From Leclercia adecarboxylata (GTDB lineage: Bacteria > Pseudomonadota > Gammaproteobacteria > Enterobacterales > Enterobacteriaceae), in the NCBI GenBank assembly GCA_002360945.1, contig DERO01000022.1:1-64000 (forward strand): 64,000 bases of DNA, in the 5' to 3' direction. The position numbers and the translations under genes were made by a program. The notes beneath the pieces are model-generated. The model was given only the letters and a program-made list of their open reading frames with translations. It made no database searches and was not told the origin of the DNA. Numbering within the stretch: position 1 is the first letter of the stretch; the number at the start of each line of letters is the position of its first letter. This document shows, piece by piece, positions 8,796 to 17,382 of this stretch.

Positions 8796-9302
8796 ATGAG
8801 CCATTTTGATAAACATGATTTGAGCGGTTTCGTCGGCAAACATCTGGTATACACCTACGATAATGGCTGGAACTACGAGATTTATGTTAAAAACGAGCAG
8901 ACCCTCGACTACCGTATTCACAGCGGGATTGTGGCAAACCGTTGGGTAAAAGATCAGCAGGCTTATATCGTTCGTGTGGGCGAGAGTATTTATAAAATTT
9001 CGTGGACTGAACCGACCGGTACCGATGTGAGCCTGATTGTGAACCTCGGCGACAAGCTGTTCCACGGCACTATCTTCTTCCCGCGCTGGGTGATGAATAA
9101 CCCGGAAAAAACCGTCTGCTTCCAGAACGATCATATTCCGCTGATGGTCTCTTATCGCGAGGCGGGCCCGGCCTACCCAACCGAGGTCATTGATGAGTTC
9201 GCCACCATCACCTTTGTGCGCGACTGCGGTGCCAATAACGATGCTGTCATTGACTGTGCTGCCAGCGAGCTGCCGGCAGACTTTCCGAATAATTTGAAAT
9301 AA
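8796..9302 (+). CDS. padC: Phenolic acid decarboxylase
   Basis: Cytoplasmic, cofactor-free decarboxylase that turns p-coumaric, ferulic and caffeic acids into 4-vinylphenols. 168 aa, the usual length. The lipocalin-like barrel residues used in catalysis in this family are present: Tyr19 and Tyr21 (VYTYDNGW), Arg49 (VANRW) and Glu72 (SWTEPTG), matching Tyr11/Tyr13/Arg41/Glu64 of the Bacillus enzyme. I chose the ATG at 8796 with an AGAGGAG site; the upstream start is not supported. Its stop is only 5 bp from the stop of acpT, so it converges on the aryl polyene operon with no room for a separate terminator. Confidence 0.95.
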   Translation: MSHFDKHDLSGFVGKHLVYTYDNGWNYEIYVKNEQTLDYRIHSGIVANRWVKDQQAYIVRVGESIYKISWTEPTGTDVSLIVNLGDKLFHGTIFFPRWVMNNPEKTVCFQNDHIPLMVSYREAGPAYPTEVIDEFATITFVRDCGANNDAVIDCAASELPADFPNNLK

Positions 9303-9307
9303 GCGGG

Positions 9308-9895
9308 TTACAGAACCTGAAGGGCACCGTTATGGAGGGTGAAGGGCGTTGGCGTACAGACGGCGAGGCTAAGTTCGCCGTGCTGGACGTGGCTGACGCT
9401 CAGCGCCGAGGTAAAGGTGCTGTCGACGCTGACAATCTGCCAGGCACTGCCGCCGCGCTGTTTGACGATCGCCTCTTTGCGCGTCCAGATGCGCCAGAAG
9501 GCTGCCAGTTTTGCCTCGGGAGTTTCCCGCTCCAGCTCAGCATGTTCCGCGACGCTGAAGACGGCATTGGCCAGCGCCTGCCAGTTATCCCGCGGGCGGA
9601 TCACTTCGATGTCGCAGCCCACTTCGCCTTCATCGCTTAACAGCAGGGCAATATCATCCCCGCTGTGGCTCAGGTTAAACCAGTACGGCTGGGCATCGAC
9701 GAAGGCGGGTTTCCCCTGTTCACCGAAGACGATTTCCGGGACCGGGGAGGGGGATAGCGCCCGGGCGAGCAGCGTCCGTCCGGCCAGCCAGGGGATACGA
9801 CGCGCGCCCTGGGGCGCCTGTTCGGCCAGCGCTGACGCCAGAGGGTCAGCGCTGAGGGTAGAGATTTTTCCCAGTAGGAACTGGTACATAGTCAC
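9308..9895 (-). CDS. acpT: 4'-phosphopantetheinyl transferase AcpT
   Basis: Transfers 4'-phosphopantetheine from CoA to the conserved Ser of carrier proteins, here most likely ApeE and ApeF. 195 aa with the Sfp-family motifs GKPAF, FNLSHSGDD (about residues 73-81), GCDIEVIRPR (about 93-102) and FWRIWTRKEAIVK (about 132-144), which hold the Mg2+/CoA ligands. It is the last gene of the ape operon. The start is GTG 9895, overlapping the apeR stop, or ATG 9889. In E. coli K-12 acpT stands alone next to yhhT; in O157:H7 its carrier-protein partners are in O-island 138. Here the partners are all present. Confidence 0.95.
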   Translation of the reverse strand: MTMYQFLLGKISTLSADPLASALAEQAPQGARRIPWLAGRTLLARALSPSPVPEIVFGEQGKPAFVDAQPYWFNLSHSGDDIALLLSDEGEVGCDIEVIRPRDNWQALANAVFSVAEHAELERETPEAKLAAFWRIWTRKEAIVKQRGGSAWQIVSVDSTFTSALSVSHVQHGELSLAVCTPTPFTLHNGALQVL

Positions 9896-11121
9896 GCCCA
9901 GCGTTTAATGATGATGGAAGTATTAATGCCGCCGAACGCGAAGTTGTTGCTTTGTAGATATTCGCAATCAATGTGACGGGCTTCTCCCATAATATAATCT
10001 AATGCGCCGCATTGCTCATCCGGTTGTCTTAAATTCAGGGTCGGGGCGAACCAGCCCTCGCGCATCATCTGCAGGCTCATCCAGGCTTCCAGCGCGCCAC
10101 AGGCGCCTAAGGTATGGCCGAAATAGCTTTTTAACGACGAAATCGGCACGTTGTCGCCAAAAAGAGCGGCAGTCGCCAGGCTTTCGGCAATATCGCCCCG
10201 GTCGGTGGCGGTGCCGTGGGCAGAAATATAGCCCATATCCTGCGGACTCAGCCCGGCAATGTTGAGCGACTTCTCCATGCAGATCTGCATGGTTTCCCGC
10301 TGCGGCTGGGTGATGTGCGCCGCGTCGCAGTTGGTGGCGAAGCCGACAATTTCTCCGTAGATGGTGGCGCCACGCGCCTTCGCATGCTCCAGCTCTTCCA
10401 GGATCAACGTTCCGGCACCTTCGCCAATCACCAGCCCGTCGCGCTGGGTATCGAACGGCGAAGGGGTGGTTTTAGGGGCATCATTACGCTGGCTGGTGGC
10501 GAACAGGGTATCGAACACCGCGGCTTCTGACGGACAAAGCTCCTCTGCGCCACCCGCGACCATCACGGTTTGATAACCGTGACGAATGGCTTCCCACGCA
10601 TAGCCGATCGCCTGGCTGCCGGAGGTACAGGCGCTGGAGGTGGGGATCACCCGCCCGCGCAGGCCGAAGAACAGGCCGGTGTTCACCGCCGTGGTATGCG
10701 GCATCATCTGCACATAGGTGGTGCCGGTGATGTTGTTGGTGTGCTTCTCGGTGAGCATGGTGGCGAACTCGCTCACCGGGCCGGTACTGCCGGTCGACGA
10801 GCCGTAGGCAATCCCGGTTTCGCCGTGAGTTAACACCGGATCGCCAATCAACCCGGCCTGCTCCAGCGCCAGTTCGGTGGCTCGGGTCGACATCAGCGAC
10901 ACGCGACCCATGGCGCGGATACGCTTGCGGGTGTAGTGTTCCGGCAGGGTAAAGTCATCAATCGGTGCACCCAGCAGGGTGTGCAGGCCATCATACACCG
11001 TCCATTCCGGCATCTTGCGCACCGCATTTTCATAGTTCAGCAGGCGTGCGGAGACCGACTGCCAGTCTTCACCGAAGGCGGTTACACCGCCCATGCCTGT
11101 AATCACCACGCGACGTGTCAT
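9892..11121 (-). CDS. apeR: Aryl polyene beta-ketoacyl-ACP synthase ApeR
   Basis: FabF-like condensing enzyme, 409 aa, which extends the growing aryl polyene chain on its carrier protein. The active-site Cys is in TSSACTSGSQ (about residues 160-169) and the two catalytic His are in SAHGTATDRGD and FGHTLGACG, so the Cys-His-His triad is complete. It overlaps apeQ by 4 bp (ATGA) and acpT by a few bases, showing translational coupling. In the aryl polyene system this is the stand-alone ketosynthase, separate from the ApeO/ApeC pair. Confidence 0.93.
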   Translation of the reverse strand: MTRRVVITGMGGVTAFGEDWQSVSARLLNYENAVRKMPEWTVYDGLHTLLGAPIDDFTLPEHYTRKRIRAMGRVSLMSTRATELALEQAGLIGDPVLTHGETGIAYGSSTGSTGPVSEFATMLTEKHTNNITGTTYVQMMPHTTAVNTGLFFGLRGRVIPTSSACTSGSQAIGYAWEAIRHGYQTVMVAGGAEELCPSEAAVFDTLFATSQRNDAPKTTPSPFDTQRDGLVIGEGAGTLILEELEHAKARGATIYGEIVGFATNCDAAHITQPQRETMQICMEKSLNIAGLSPQDMGYISAHGTATDRGDIAESLATAALFGDNVPISSLKSYFGHTLGACGALEAWMSLQMMREGWFAPTLNLRQPDEQCGALDYIMGEARHIDCEYLQSNNFAFGGINTSIIIKRWA

Positions 11122-11849
11122 AGCATTCCTCCATTAATGGAAATGACCTGGCGGGTGACATAGCCCGCAATATCAGACATCAGATAGCTGGCCAGCCCGG
11201 CGACTTCGTCCGCGTGGCCCATACGTTTCATCGGGATCATCGCCATCGCCTCCTGCAGCGCGGCCTCCTCCATCTCGATCATCCCGGTATCAATCAACCC
11301 TGGCGCAATGCAGTTGACGGTAATCTTGCGTTTCGCCAGCTCGATCGCCAGCGCTTTAGTCGCACCGATAATGCCGGCTTTCGCTGCGCTGTAGTTCACC
11401 TGACCGCGATTACCCATCATCCCGGAAACGGACGACAGGGTGATAATGCGGCCGCCCTTGCGGGTGCCAATCATCGGCATAATGCAGGGGTGGATGACGT
11501 TGTAAAAGCTGTCGAGGTTGGTGTGGATCACGTTATCCCAGTCATCGTCGCTGAGCGCCGGGAAGGCACCATCGCGGGCGATCCCGGCGTTACTGACCAC
11601 CCCATACCAGGGGCCGTTGGCCTCCATATCCTGCTCCAGCACCTCGCGGCACTGCGCACGGTTGCCCACATCAAACGACAGTAAGCGTCCGTTGCCGCCA
11701 GCCTGTTCGATAGCGCTCAGGGTGTCCTGTGCGCCTGCGGCATCACGGTGATAGTGCACGCCGACGGTAAACCCGTCAGCTGCCAGTTTCATGGCGATGG
11801 CCCGGCCAATGCCTTTGCTGGCACCGGTGACCAGAACGGAACGATTCAT
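11118..11849 (-). CDS. apeQ: 3-ketoacyl-ACP reductase ApeQ
   Basis: FabG-like SDR reductase of 243 aa, reducing the beta-keto group after each condensation with NADPH. Motifs: TGASKGIGRA (about residues 8-17), SNAG, LSSVSGMMG with the catalytic Ser, YSAAK (Tyr/Lys), and the C-terminal SINGGML. It has ATGA overlaps with apeP upstream and apeR downstream. In the aryl polyene pathway no enoyl reduction follows, so each cycle leaves a double bond; no enoyl reductase gene occurs in the cluster. Confidence 0.93.
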   Translation of the reverse strand: MNRSVLVTGASKGIGRAIAMKLAADGFTVGVHYHRDAAGAQDTLSAIEQAGGNGRLLSFDVGNRAQCREVLEQDMEANGPWYGVVSNAGIARDGAFPALSDDDWDNVIHTNLDSFYNVIHPCIMPMIGTRKGGRIITLSSVSGMMGNRGQVNYSAAKAGIIGATKALAIELAKRKITVNCIAPGLIDTGMIEMEEAALQEAMAMIPMKRMGHADEVAGLASYLMSDIAGYVTRQVISINGGML

Positions 11850-12319
11850 GCGCTTGCTCCCTGATTAAAAAGCGAGGTTAATTCTTCCTGGGTAGGCTGA
11901 AAGGTATTCACCCGACCGGTCGCCAGGATGGCGTCATCGGCAGATATTGCACACTCGAAACTGCCAAAGCGTTCATCCTGCATCAGCAATTTGACGGTGA
12001 CGCTCAACAGGCTATTGGCTGCAAACTGGCCTGCGGCGCACACCAGTTCGCGGGCACCTAACACCATGCCGAGCGAAATACTCTCCTGACCCTGCTGTTG
12101 ACGATGCCAGCCAGACCAGACGCCCACGGTCTGGGCCATCAGCTCCAGCGCGTACCAGCCCGGCAGATCGCCAGCGGTATTCAGGAACGGGGCCAGCACG
12201 CCCTGGCTATTGACCGCTACCCGGCAGACAGCCGACTCTTCGGTGACCTTTTCGACCGACTCCAGCAGCAGCATCGGCGCATCGTGGGGCAGGTAGGCCA
12301 CCGGTGATAAATAACTCAT
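11846..12319 (-). CDS. apeP: Aryl polyene 3-hydroxyacyl-ACP dehydratase ApeP
   Basis: Hotdog-fold dehydratase of 157 aa, related to FabA/FabZ. The sequence starts SYLSPVAYLPHDAPMLLLESV and carries the central helix region GDLPGWYALELMAQTVGVW (about residues 50-68), where the catalytic acidic residue of the family lies. Together with ApeI it dehydrates the beta-hydroxyacyl intermediates to build the conjugated polyene; in studied systems the two dehydratases work as partners. It overlaps apeO and apeQ by ATGA. Confidence 0.9.
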   Translation of the reverse strand: MSYLSPVAYLPHDAPMLLLESVEKVTEESAVCRVAVNSQGVLAPFLNTAGDLPGWYALELMAQTVGVWSGWHRQQQGQESISLGMVLGARELVCAAGQFAANSLLSVTVKLLMQDERFGSFECAISADDAILATGRVNTFQPTQEELTSLFNQGASA

Positions 12320-13491
12320 GACACTCTCCCCAGCAGAATGCTGGCATTATTGCCGCCGAACGCGAACGAGTTGGACAGGATCACCGCTTTTTCCAGCGTG
12401 GCGGGTTTATGCAGGACCCCGCAGGCAGCAAGCGTCAGGTCGGGCGCATAGCGCTCGAAATCCTGAGCGGGTAACGGCAGGGCGCGGGTCAGGATCAGCC
12501 AGCTCAACGCGGCCTCGGTGATCCCCGCCGCGCCCAGCGTATGGCCGGTTAAATGTTTGGTTGAACTGCAGGGAACCGCCTCGCCAAACAGGTCGTGCAC
12601 CACCTGGGATTCAATCTGATCGTTGAGCGGCGTCGCGGTGCCATGCAGGTTGATATAGCCCACCTCATCCGGCGTAAATCCGGCTTCGTTCAGGGCCTGA
12701 GTAATGGCGCGGATCGCCCCCTCACCCTGGGGGTGCGGGGCAGAAATATGGTACGCATCGCTCGACTCACCGGTGCCCAACAGCGCCACCGGCTGCGGCT
12801 CGCGGGTGAGCACCATCAGGGCTGCAGCTTCACCTATGGTAATGCCCTGGCGGTCGCGGCCAAACGGCTCACATAACGTGGTGGAAAAGGATTCAAGGCT
12901 GTTAAAGCCATTGACCGGCATTCGGCTCAGCGTATCCGACCCGCCAACAATGGCGATATCCACCAGCCCGGCGTTAATCAACCTCTGACCGCTGATGATC
13001 GCCCGCGCGCTGGAGGAACAGGCGGTAGAGAGGGTATAGGCCGGACCCTCCAGCTTCAGCCAGTTCGCCAGAAAACGCGACGGGTCACCCAACTCCTGCT
13101 GCGAATATTGCCAGTTAGGGCTCGCTTCACCGTTTAGCGACAACCGCACATGCTCATCACCCTCGTCGAGCCCGGAGGTACTGGTGCCCAGCACCACCGC
13201 TACCCGGTCACGGCCGAAACGGGCAATCGCCTCGTCGACGGCGGGCTGGATCTGCGCCAGCGCCGCCAGCAGCAGCTGATTGTTGCGCGTGCGGTGCGCG
13301 GCAAAGTTATCCGGGATCGCAGGTAACTCGCCCTCAATGCCGCCCAGTACCGCATCCTGTCCCTGCAGCCAGCCGTGGCGAATGTGCATGCCCGGGGAGA
13401 CGCCGCGCGTCAGGTTAGCGGCAATTTCGTCGGGGGAGTTGCCCAGCGCGTTGACCATGCCAACGGCAGAAATGTAGATCATCTCAGTCAC
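12316..13491 (-). CDS. apeO: Aryl polyene beta-ketoacyl-ACP synthase ApeO
   Basis: FabB/FabF-like condensing enzyme of 391 aa. The catalytic Cys lies in STACSSSARAI (about residues 155-165), the His residues in NLHGTATPLND and TGHTLGAAG, and the C-terminal SNSFAFGGNN closes the active site. It is the main chain-elongating ketosynthase, expected to pair with the Cys-less ApeC. The start is GTG 13491, overlapping the apeN stop; ATG 13482 is an alternative. It overlaps apeP by ATGA. Confidence 0.92.
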   Translation of the reverse strand: MTEMIYISAVGMVNALGNSPDEIAANLTRGVSPGMHIRHGWLQGQDAVLGGIEGELPAIPDNFAAHRTRNNQLLLAALAQIQPAVDEAIARFGRDRVAVVLGTSTSGLDEGDEHVRLSLNGEASPNWQYSQQELGDPSRFLANWLKLEGPAYTLSTACSSSARAIISGQRLINAGLVDIAIVGGSDTLSRMPVNGFNSLESFSTTLCEPFGRDRQGITIGEAAALMVLTREPQPVALLGTGESSDAYHISAPHPQGEGAIRAITQALNEAGFTPDEVGYINLHGTATPLNDQIESQVVHDLFGEAVPCSSTKHLTGHTLGAAGITEAALSWLILTRALPLPAQDFERYAPDLTLAACGVLHKPATLEKAVILSNSFAFGGNNASILLGRVS

Positions 13492-14068
13492 CCAGATATT
13501 GAATGGTGATGTGGTAATTAAAGACGTGCTGCTCGATGCTGATTGGCTCGCGCTTACCTTTACGCTGCAGGTAGACGATCTCCGTCACCAGCTTCCCGCT
13601 GGCATTGCGCAACTCACGTCGGTCGCCGATGTCCTTCAGCGTCCAGCCTTTCGGCAGCTGTGGCTGCCAGGCGTCGATCGGCCAGTGGCTGAGCATCACA
13701 TCTGCCAGCACCTGGCTGGCCGGAGGCAGCTGCGGCACGATAATCGACTGCTCAGTATGAATGCCGGTTGCATCGTAGGTGGCGAGAAACAGCCGAATAC
13801 CGACCGAGGACAGCCCTGCAAGGGTAATTTTATGCGCATCGGCATTCAGCATTACCAGCAGTGATTGAGTCTGACCGTTGAAGCTACCGGTCAGCAACTG
13901 CTGCGAATTCACCGCCGGGGTAATGCCCGGCGCAGGCAGCGTCACTTTTGTTCCTGGTTGCAGCCAGGCCTGTGGACGCGCGCCGTCGGCATTCTGCGTT
14001 GAGTGACTACAACCGACCATTAACAACACGCTGATTAAGGCGGCGGCGCGGTAAAAAGGGGACATCAT
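13484..14068 (-). CDS. apeN: Aryl polyene cluster lipoprotein ApeN (DUF3261)
   Basis: Predicted outer-membrane or periplasmic lipoprotein of 194 aa. A signal peptide ends in the lipobox MVGC with Cys20. The rest matches the DUF3261 type found in aryl polyene clusters, with no catalytic motif visible. It sits between the ApeM exporter and the ApeO ketosynthase and overlaps both, suggesting a part in placing the aryl polyene lipid in the outer membrane. This role is inferred from context. Confidence 0.85.
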   Translation of the reverse strand: MMSPFYRAAALISVLLMVGCSHSTQNADGARPQAWLQPGTKVTLPAPGITPAVNSQQLLTGSFNGQTQSLLVMLNADAHKITLAGLSSVGIRLFLATYDATGIHTEQSIIVPQLPPASQVLADVMLSHWPIDAWQPQLPKGWTLKDIGDRRELRNASGKLVTEIVYLQRKGKREPISIEQHVFNYHITIQYLGD

Positions 14069-16386
14069 CGTTTTCTCTCTTTTTTTGCGGGCATCGCCAG
14101 CGGGGCTAACAGGAAGGCGGTAAAAATACCGCTGACCAGCACAATGCCGAAGCTGCTGATGGCCTGAGTGGCGCTGAAGACCAGCATGCCGAGGGTCAAA
14201 ATGGTGGTCAACATGGCCAGGGTGATCGCCAGCATTGACGTCAGCGGCGTGCCGCGTGGATTGCTGAAAAACAGGGTGTAGTTAATCCCGATCCCGAGCA
14301 CCAGCACCAGCGCCAGCAGCGAGAACAAGTTCACCGGATGGCCGGTGAGCGCCAGCGCCCCCAGACCACAGCCCAGCGACAGCAGCGATGGCACCAGGCT
14401 TACCAGCCCCTTACGCCAGCCCAGGCGCAGCATCGCGCCGCAGGCGATCACCGCCAGGGCGACAAACAGCAGCCCGGTCAGTACGGTACGGTAGAGGGCA
14501 AACAGACTGTCGAAACTGGCTTTGCGATCCACCCACACCACGCCCGGATGCTTTTCGGCCAGCGCCGCCAGCGCCGGGCTGTTGTTTACCCCATTGACCG
14601 GTACCAGGACCCCACTTTCCCCGTCGGGCAGCGTCAACCAGAGCAGGCGCCAGCCTTCGCTGGCCGGGCTGGCAAGCCACGTCTCAACCTGAACCGGCAT
14701 CGCATTCAGATCCGGCGACACAGCTGTCAGCCCAGCATTTTGCAGGACTTTCGTCACCGCCGGCGCGGCATTTTTCAGCAGCGCGAGATCGCTTTTTTGC
14801 CGTGCCAGTGAATTGAGCGGTAACGCGCGCCATGACTTCAGTTCGCCCGCCTGCTGCGCCAGCGCCAGCGCCGGGGTAAAGGCCTCCAGCCGCTCCAGCG
14901 TCTGCTGGGCCGAGGCGCCATGCACGACGAACCACTTCTGATCGACACTCTGTCCGGTCAGGGCGGTGATGGTCTTTTCCTGGGCCAGGATATCCTGCGG
15001 CAGGGCCTGCAGTTGGGCGATATCGTCATCCACCCGCAGCGTGGCCATGCCCGCGACAGCCAGCAATGCCAGCAACACCGGTAGCCCTACTGATAATTTT
15101 TTATTACGCCGCCATGCCGCCAGCCAGCGCAGCATCAGCACCATCGCCGGGACCGGGCGCACCGGTAAGCCGCGACACAGCCACGGATGCCAGAAGATCA
15201 CCGTCAGGCACGAGGCGCTCAGCCCCACGGCGGCAAACACCGCCATCTGGCGAATGCCCGGGAAGGGTGCCAGCATCATGATGAAATAGGCCGCCACGGT
15301 GGTGAGCAGCGCCAGCAGCAGGGCGTTACGCACTTTCGCCAGGCTTTGCCACGGCGAGTCCTGCCCGCCGTGAACCATCCGCTCGGTTAGGTAGTAGAGC
15401 GTGTAATCCGCCGAGATACCGATGATGCTCATGCTCATCACCAGCGTCATCAGATGCAGCTCGCCAAACAGCAGCAGGGTCGCCACCGTGCCTGCCAGCG
15501 CGCCAATGGCAATGGAGATCAGGCACAGCACCAGCGGGCGCAGGGAGCGGAATACCGCCACAATCAGCAGGATCACTCCCAGAATAGTTGCCACGCCGAG
15601 GGTCGAGATATCCCGTTTCGCCTGCTGGCTGGCGTAGTCGCTGTAAAATACCGTGCCGCGCGACAGCAGCTGCGCCTGGGGGGACTGCGTTTTCAGCTGG
15701 CTTTCCAGCCCGTGCAGCGTGGTGACAAGTTTGTGGGTTTGCTGCATATCAAACGACGAACCGGCCAGCTCGCCGTGCAGCAGATACCAGTAATTGCCCG
15801 CCTCATCTTTAGTCACCAGCCAGCCGTCCATCAGCCGCAGCTTCTGGCTGTTTTGCGCCAGCGCCAGTTGCGAGCCGCGCATCAGCATCAGCGGGTCGTT
15901 TTGCAACTCTTTGCCACTGACCCCGGAGAACGCCGAGTAGAGCTGGGATAAAATCCACTGCGCCTGCACTTCGCCGCCGTTTTGCAGGCGAGTGCGGGTA
16001 GCGGGATCGATCAGGCCGTTGCGGTGCTGCCAGAAAAACTCGCCCCAGGCTTTCTGTCCGGCGGCGTCCATCGGGCCCTTCACCTCATTGAGCGCCGACG
16101 AACTTTGCAGCAAATTAAGCCACTGCTGCGCCACCTGCGGATCGGGCTGTTTACCCGGGCTGACAAGCCACACTAGCTGGCGGTCGAGACGCTGCATAAA
16201 ACCGTCGTTCAACGCCGGGGGGATCGCCCCGAGGGTCTGTTTCGGCAGCATGGCGAGGACGCTGCTGTTCAGCCGTGCATTGGGCAGCAGCGAGAGCAGC
16301 ACCCCCAGCAGGATCAGGCAGGTCAGCGCCCACAGCAGCGCCGGACGCCGTGTATTATGGTGCGGCAAAGCGTTGGCGTTCGTCAT
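14065..16386 (-). CDS. apeM: MMPL/RND-type exporter ApeM
   Basis: Large inner-membrane transporter of 773 aa of the MMPL (RND superfamily) type, thought to move the finished aryl polyene lipid out of the inner membrane. One transmembrane helix near residues 13-30 is followed by a periplasmic domain, then a five-to-six helix bundle (about 260-410) containing GISADYTLYYL, a second periplasmic domain (about 450-620) and a second bundle (about 630-765) with GIGINYTLFF. The two repeats and the Asp in the first bundle fit a proton-driven pump. It overlaps apeL by 32 bp. Confidence 0.9.
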   Translation of the reverse strand: MTNANALPHHNTRRPALLWALTCLILLGVLLSLLPNARLNSSVLAMLPKQTLGAIPPALNDGFMQRLDRQLVWLVSPGKQPDPQVAQQWLNLLQSSSALNEVKGPMDAAGQKAWGEFFWQHRNGLIDPATRTRLQNGGEVQAQWILSQLYSAFSGVSGKELQNDPLMLMRGSQLALAQNSQKLRLMDGWLVTKDEAGNYWYLLHGELAGSSFDMQQTHKLVTTLHGLESQLKTQSPQAQLLSRGTVFYSDYASQQAKRDISTLGVATILGVILLIVAVFRSLRPLVLCLISIAIGALAGTVATLLLFGELHLMTLVMSMSIIGISADYTLYYLTERMVHGGQDSPWQSLAKVRNALLLALLTTVAAYFIMMLAPFPGIRQMAVFAAVGLSASCLTVIFWHPWLCRGLPVRPVPAMVLMLRWLAAWRRNKKLSVGLPVLLALLAVAGMATLRVDDDIAQLQALPQDILAQEKTITALTGQSVDQKWFVVHGASAQQTLERLEAFTPALALAQQAGELKSWRALPLNSLARQKSDLALLKNAAPAVTKVLQNAGLTAVSPDLNAMPVQVETWLASPASEGWRLLWLTLPDGESGVLVPVNGVNNSPALAALAEKHPGVVWVDRKASFDSLFALYRTVLTGLLFVALAVIACGAMLRLGWRKGLVSLVPSLLSLGCGLGALALTGHPVNLFSLLALVLVLGIGINYTLFFSNPRGTPLTSMLAITLAMLTTILTLGMLVFSATQAISSFGIVLVSGIFTAFLLAPLAMPAKKERKR

Positions 16387-16960
16387 CGGTCAGGCGGGCG
16401 GGCGTCAGTTGGTGGCGGGAAAGAGCGATATCGGTGCGGTCGCCCTGCTTATCGTTCAGCACGATGGACTCCAGATAGGTCGCGCCACCCAGATCCAGCG
16501 AGGCGAAAATCTTGTCCAGCGGGGTGGTGATCGGGGTCAGCACCAGCGACCAGCGGCCATTGCCGAGGTCTTTAAAATCAATGCGGAAGTTCTCTTCCAG
16601 CACCTTGCGATCCGCCTGGAACAGGGCGCGCAGCAGGTGATTGAACTGGAACATCTGCGGGTTGTTTTCCGCGGTGATGGTCTGCGGCGGCTGGCCGTTG
16701 ATGACCTGCACCATCCGTTTGTCGTCCAGCAGCAGCGTCATCGGGAAGGGGGCTTTTTGATCCCACAGCAGACCGTTGTCGCGGGCGATCAGCATTTCGC
16801 CGTGGGATCGCAGCGGCTGAGGCAGATCCTTGATAGTGCGGGTCTGTTCAAAGTGGGCGCGCACCACCGGTTGCTCAGTAAAGCGCTGCTGTAATTCGTC
16901 CAGCGTCACGGCGCTGACGAACGGGCTTGCCAGCATGGCAAGCAGCGGTAACCATCTCAT
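16355..16960 (-). CDS. apeL: LolA-like outer-membrane lipoprotein carrier ApeL
   Basis: Periplasmic protein of 201 aa with an N-terminal signal peptide (RWLPLLAMLASPFVSA, cleavage near residue 17) and a LolA-type half-barrel fold (LDELQQRFTEQPVVRAHFEQTRTI near the start of the mature part). It probably carries the aryl polyene lipid or a cluster lipoprotein across the periplasm, next to ApeM and ApeN. It starts at the ATG at 16960, overlapping apeK by 4 bp. Confidence 0.88.
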   Translation of the reverse strand: MRWLPLLAMLASPFVSAVTLDELQQRFTEQPVVRAHFEQTRTIKDLPQPLRSHGEMLIARDNGLLWDQKAPFPMTLLLDDKRMVQVINGQPPQTITAENNPQMFQFNHLLRALFQADRKVLEENFRIDFKDLGNGRWSLVLTPITTPLDKIFASLDLGGATYLESIVLNDKQGDRTDIALSRHQLTPARLTDDERQRFAAP

Positions 16961-17379
16961 GGCGTCACTCCCATACGCTCAAACAGGATCGGCGGGCTGA
17001 CAAAACAGAGCTCGCCGCTCTTCTCTTCCACCGCCACCTGGATGGTGTAGCCGGTGGTGGTCCGTTTGCCGCTGGCGGCATCAAAAATCTGATAGGCGAT
17101 GCGCAGACGGTTTTCAAACTCTTCAATGTGGGCGCGGACCCGGATCCGCTGCTCGAAGGTTATCGAATCGCGGTATTTTACCCGGGTATCGACCACCGGC
17201 CAGACATAGCCGGAGGCTTTCATCTGGCGATAGCCATAATCGAACTGATTGAGCAGCGCCTCGCGGGCAATTTCAAAATAGCGGAAGTAGTTGCCATGCC
17301 AGACCACGCCCATCATATCGACGTCGTGAAACGGCACGGTCAGCTCTACTTCAGTCGTAAAGCGGGGATCGGTCAGCAC
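16957..17379 (-). CDS. apeK: Acyl-ACP/CoA thioesterase ApeK (4HBT family)
   Basis: Hotdog-fold thioesterase of 140 aa. The 4-hydroxybenzoyl-CoA thioesterase-type motif PFHDVDMMGVVWHGNYFRYFE (about residues 16-36) contains the catalytic Asp. It may release or proofread acyl chains in aryl polyene synthesis. The start codon is GTG at 17379 with AGGAG nine bases upstream; no ATG alternative fits. It sits 3 bp from the apeJ stop. Confidence 0.87.
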   Translation of the reverse strand: MLTDPRFTTEVELTVPFHDVDMMGVVWHGNYFRYFEIAREALLNQFDYGYRQMKASGYVWPVVDTRVKYRDSITFEQRIRVRAHIEEFENRLRIAYQIFDAASGKRTTTGYTIQVAVEEKSGELCFVSPPILFERMGVTP

Positions 17380-17382
17380 CCT

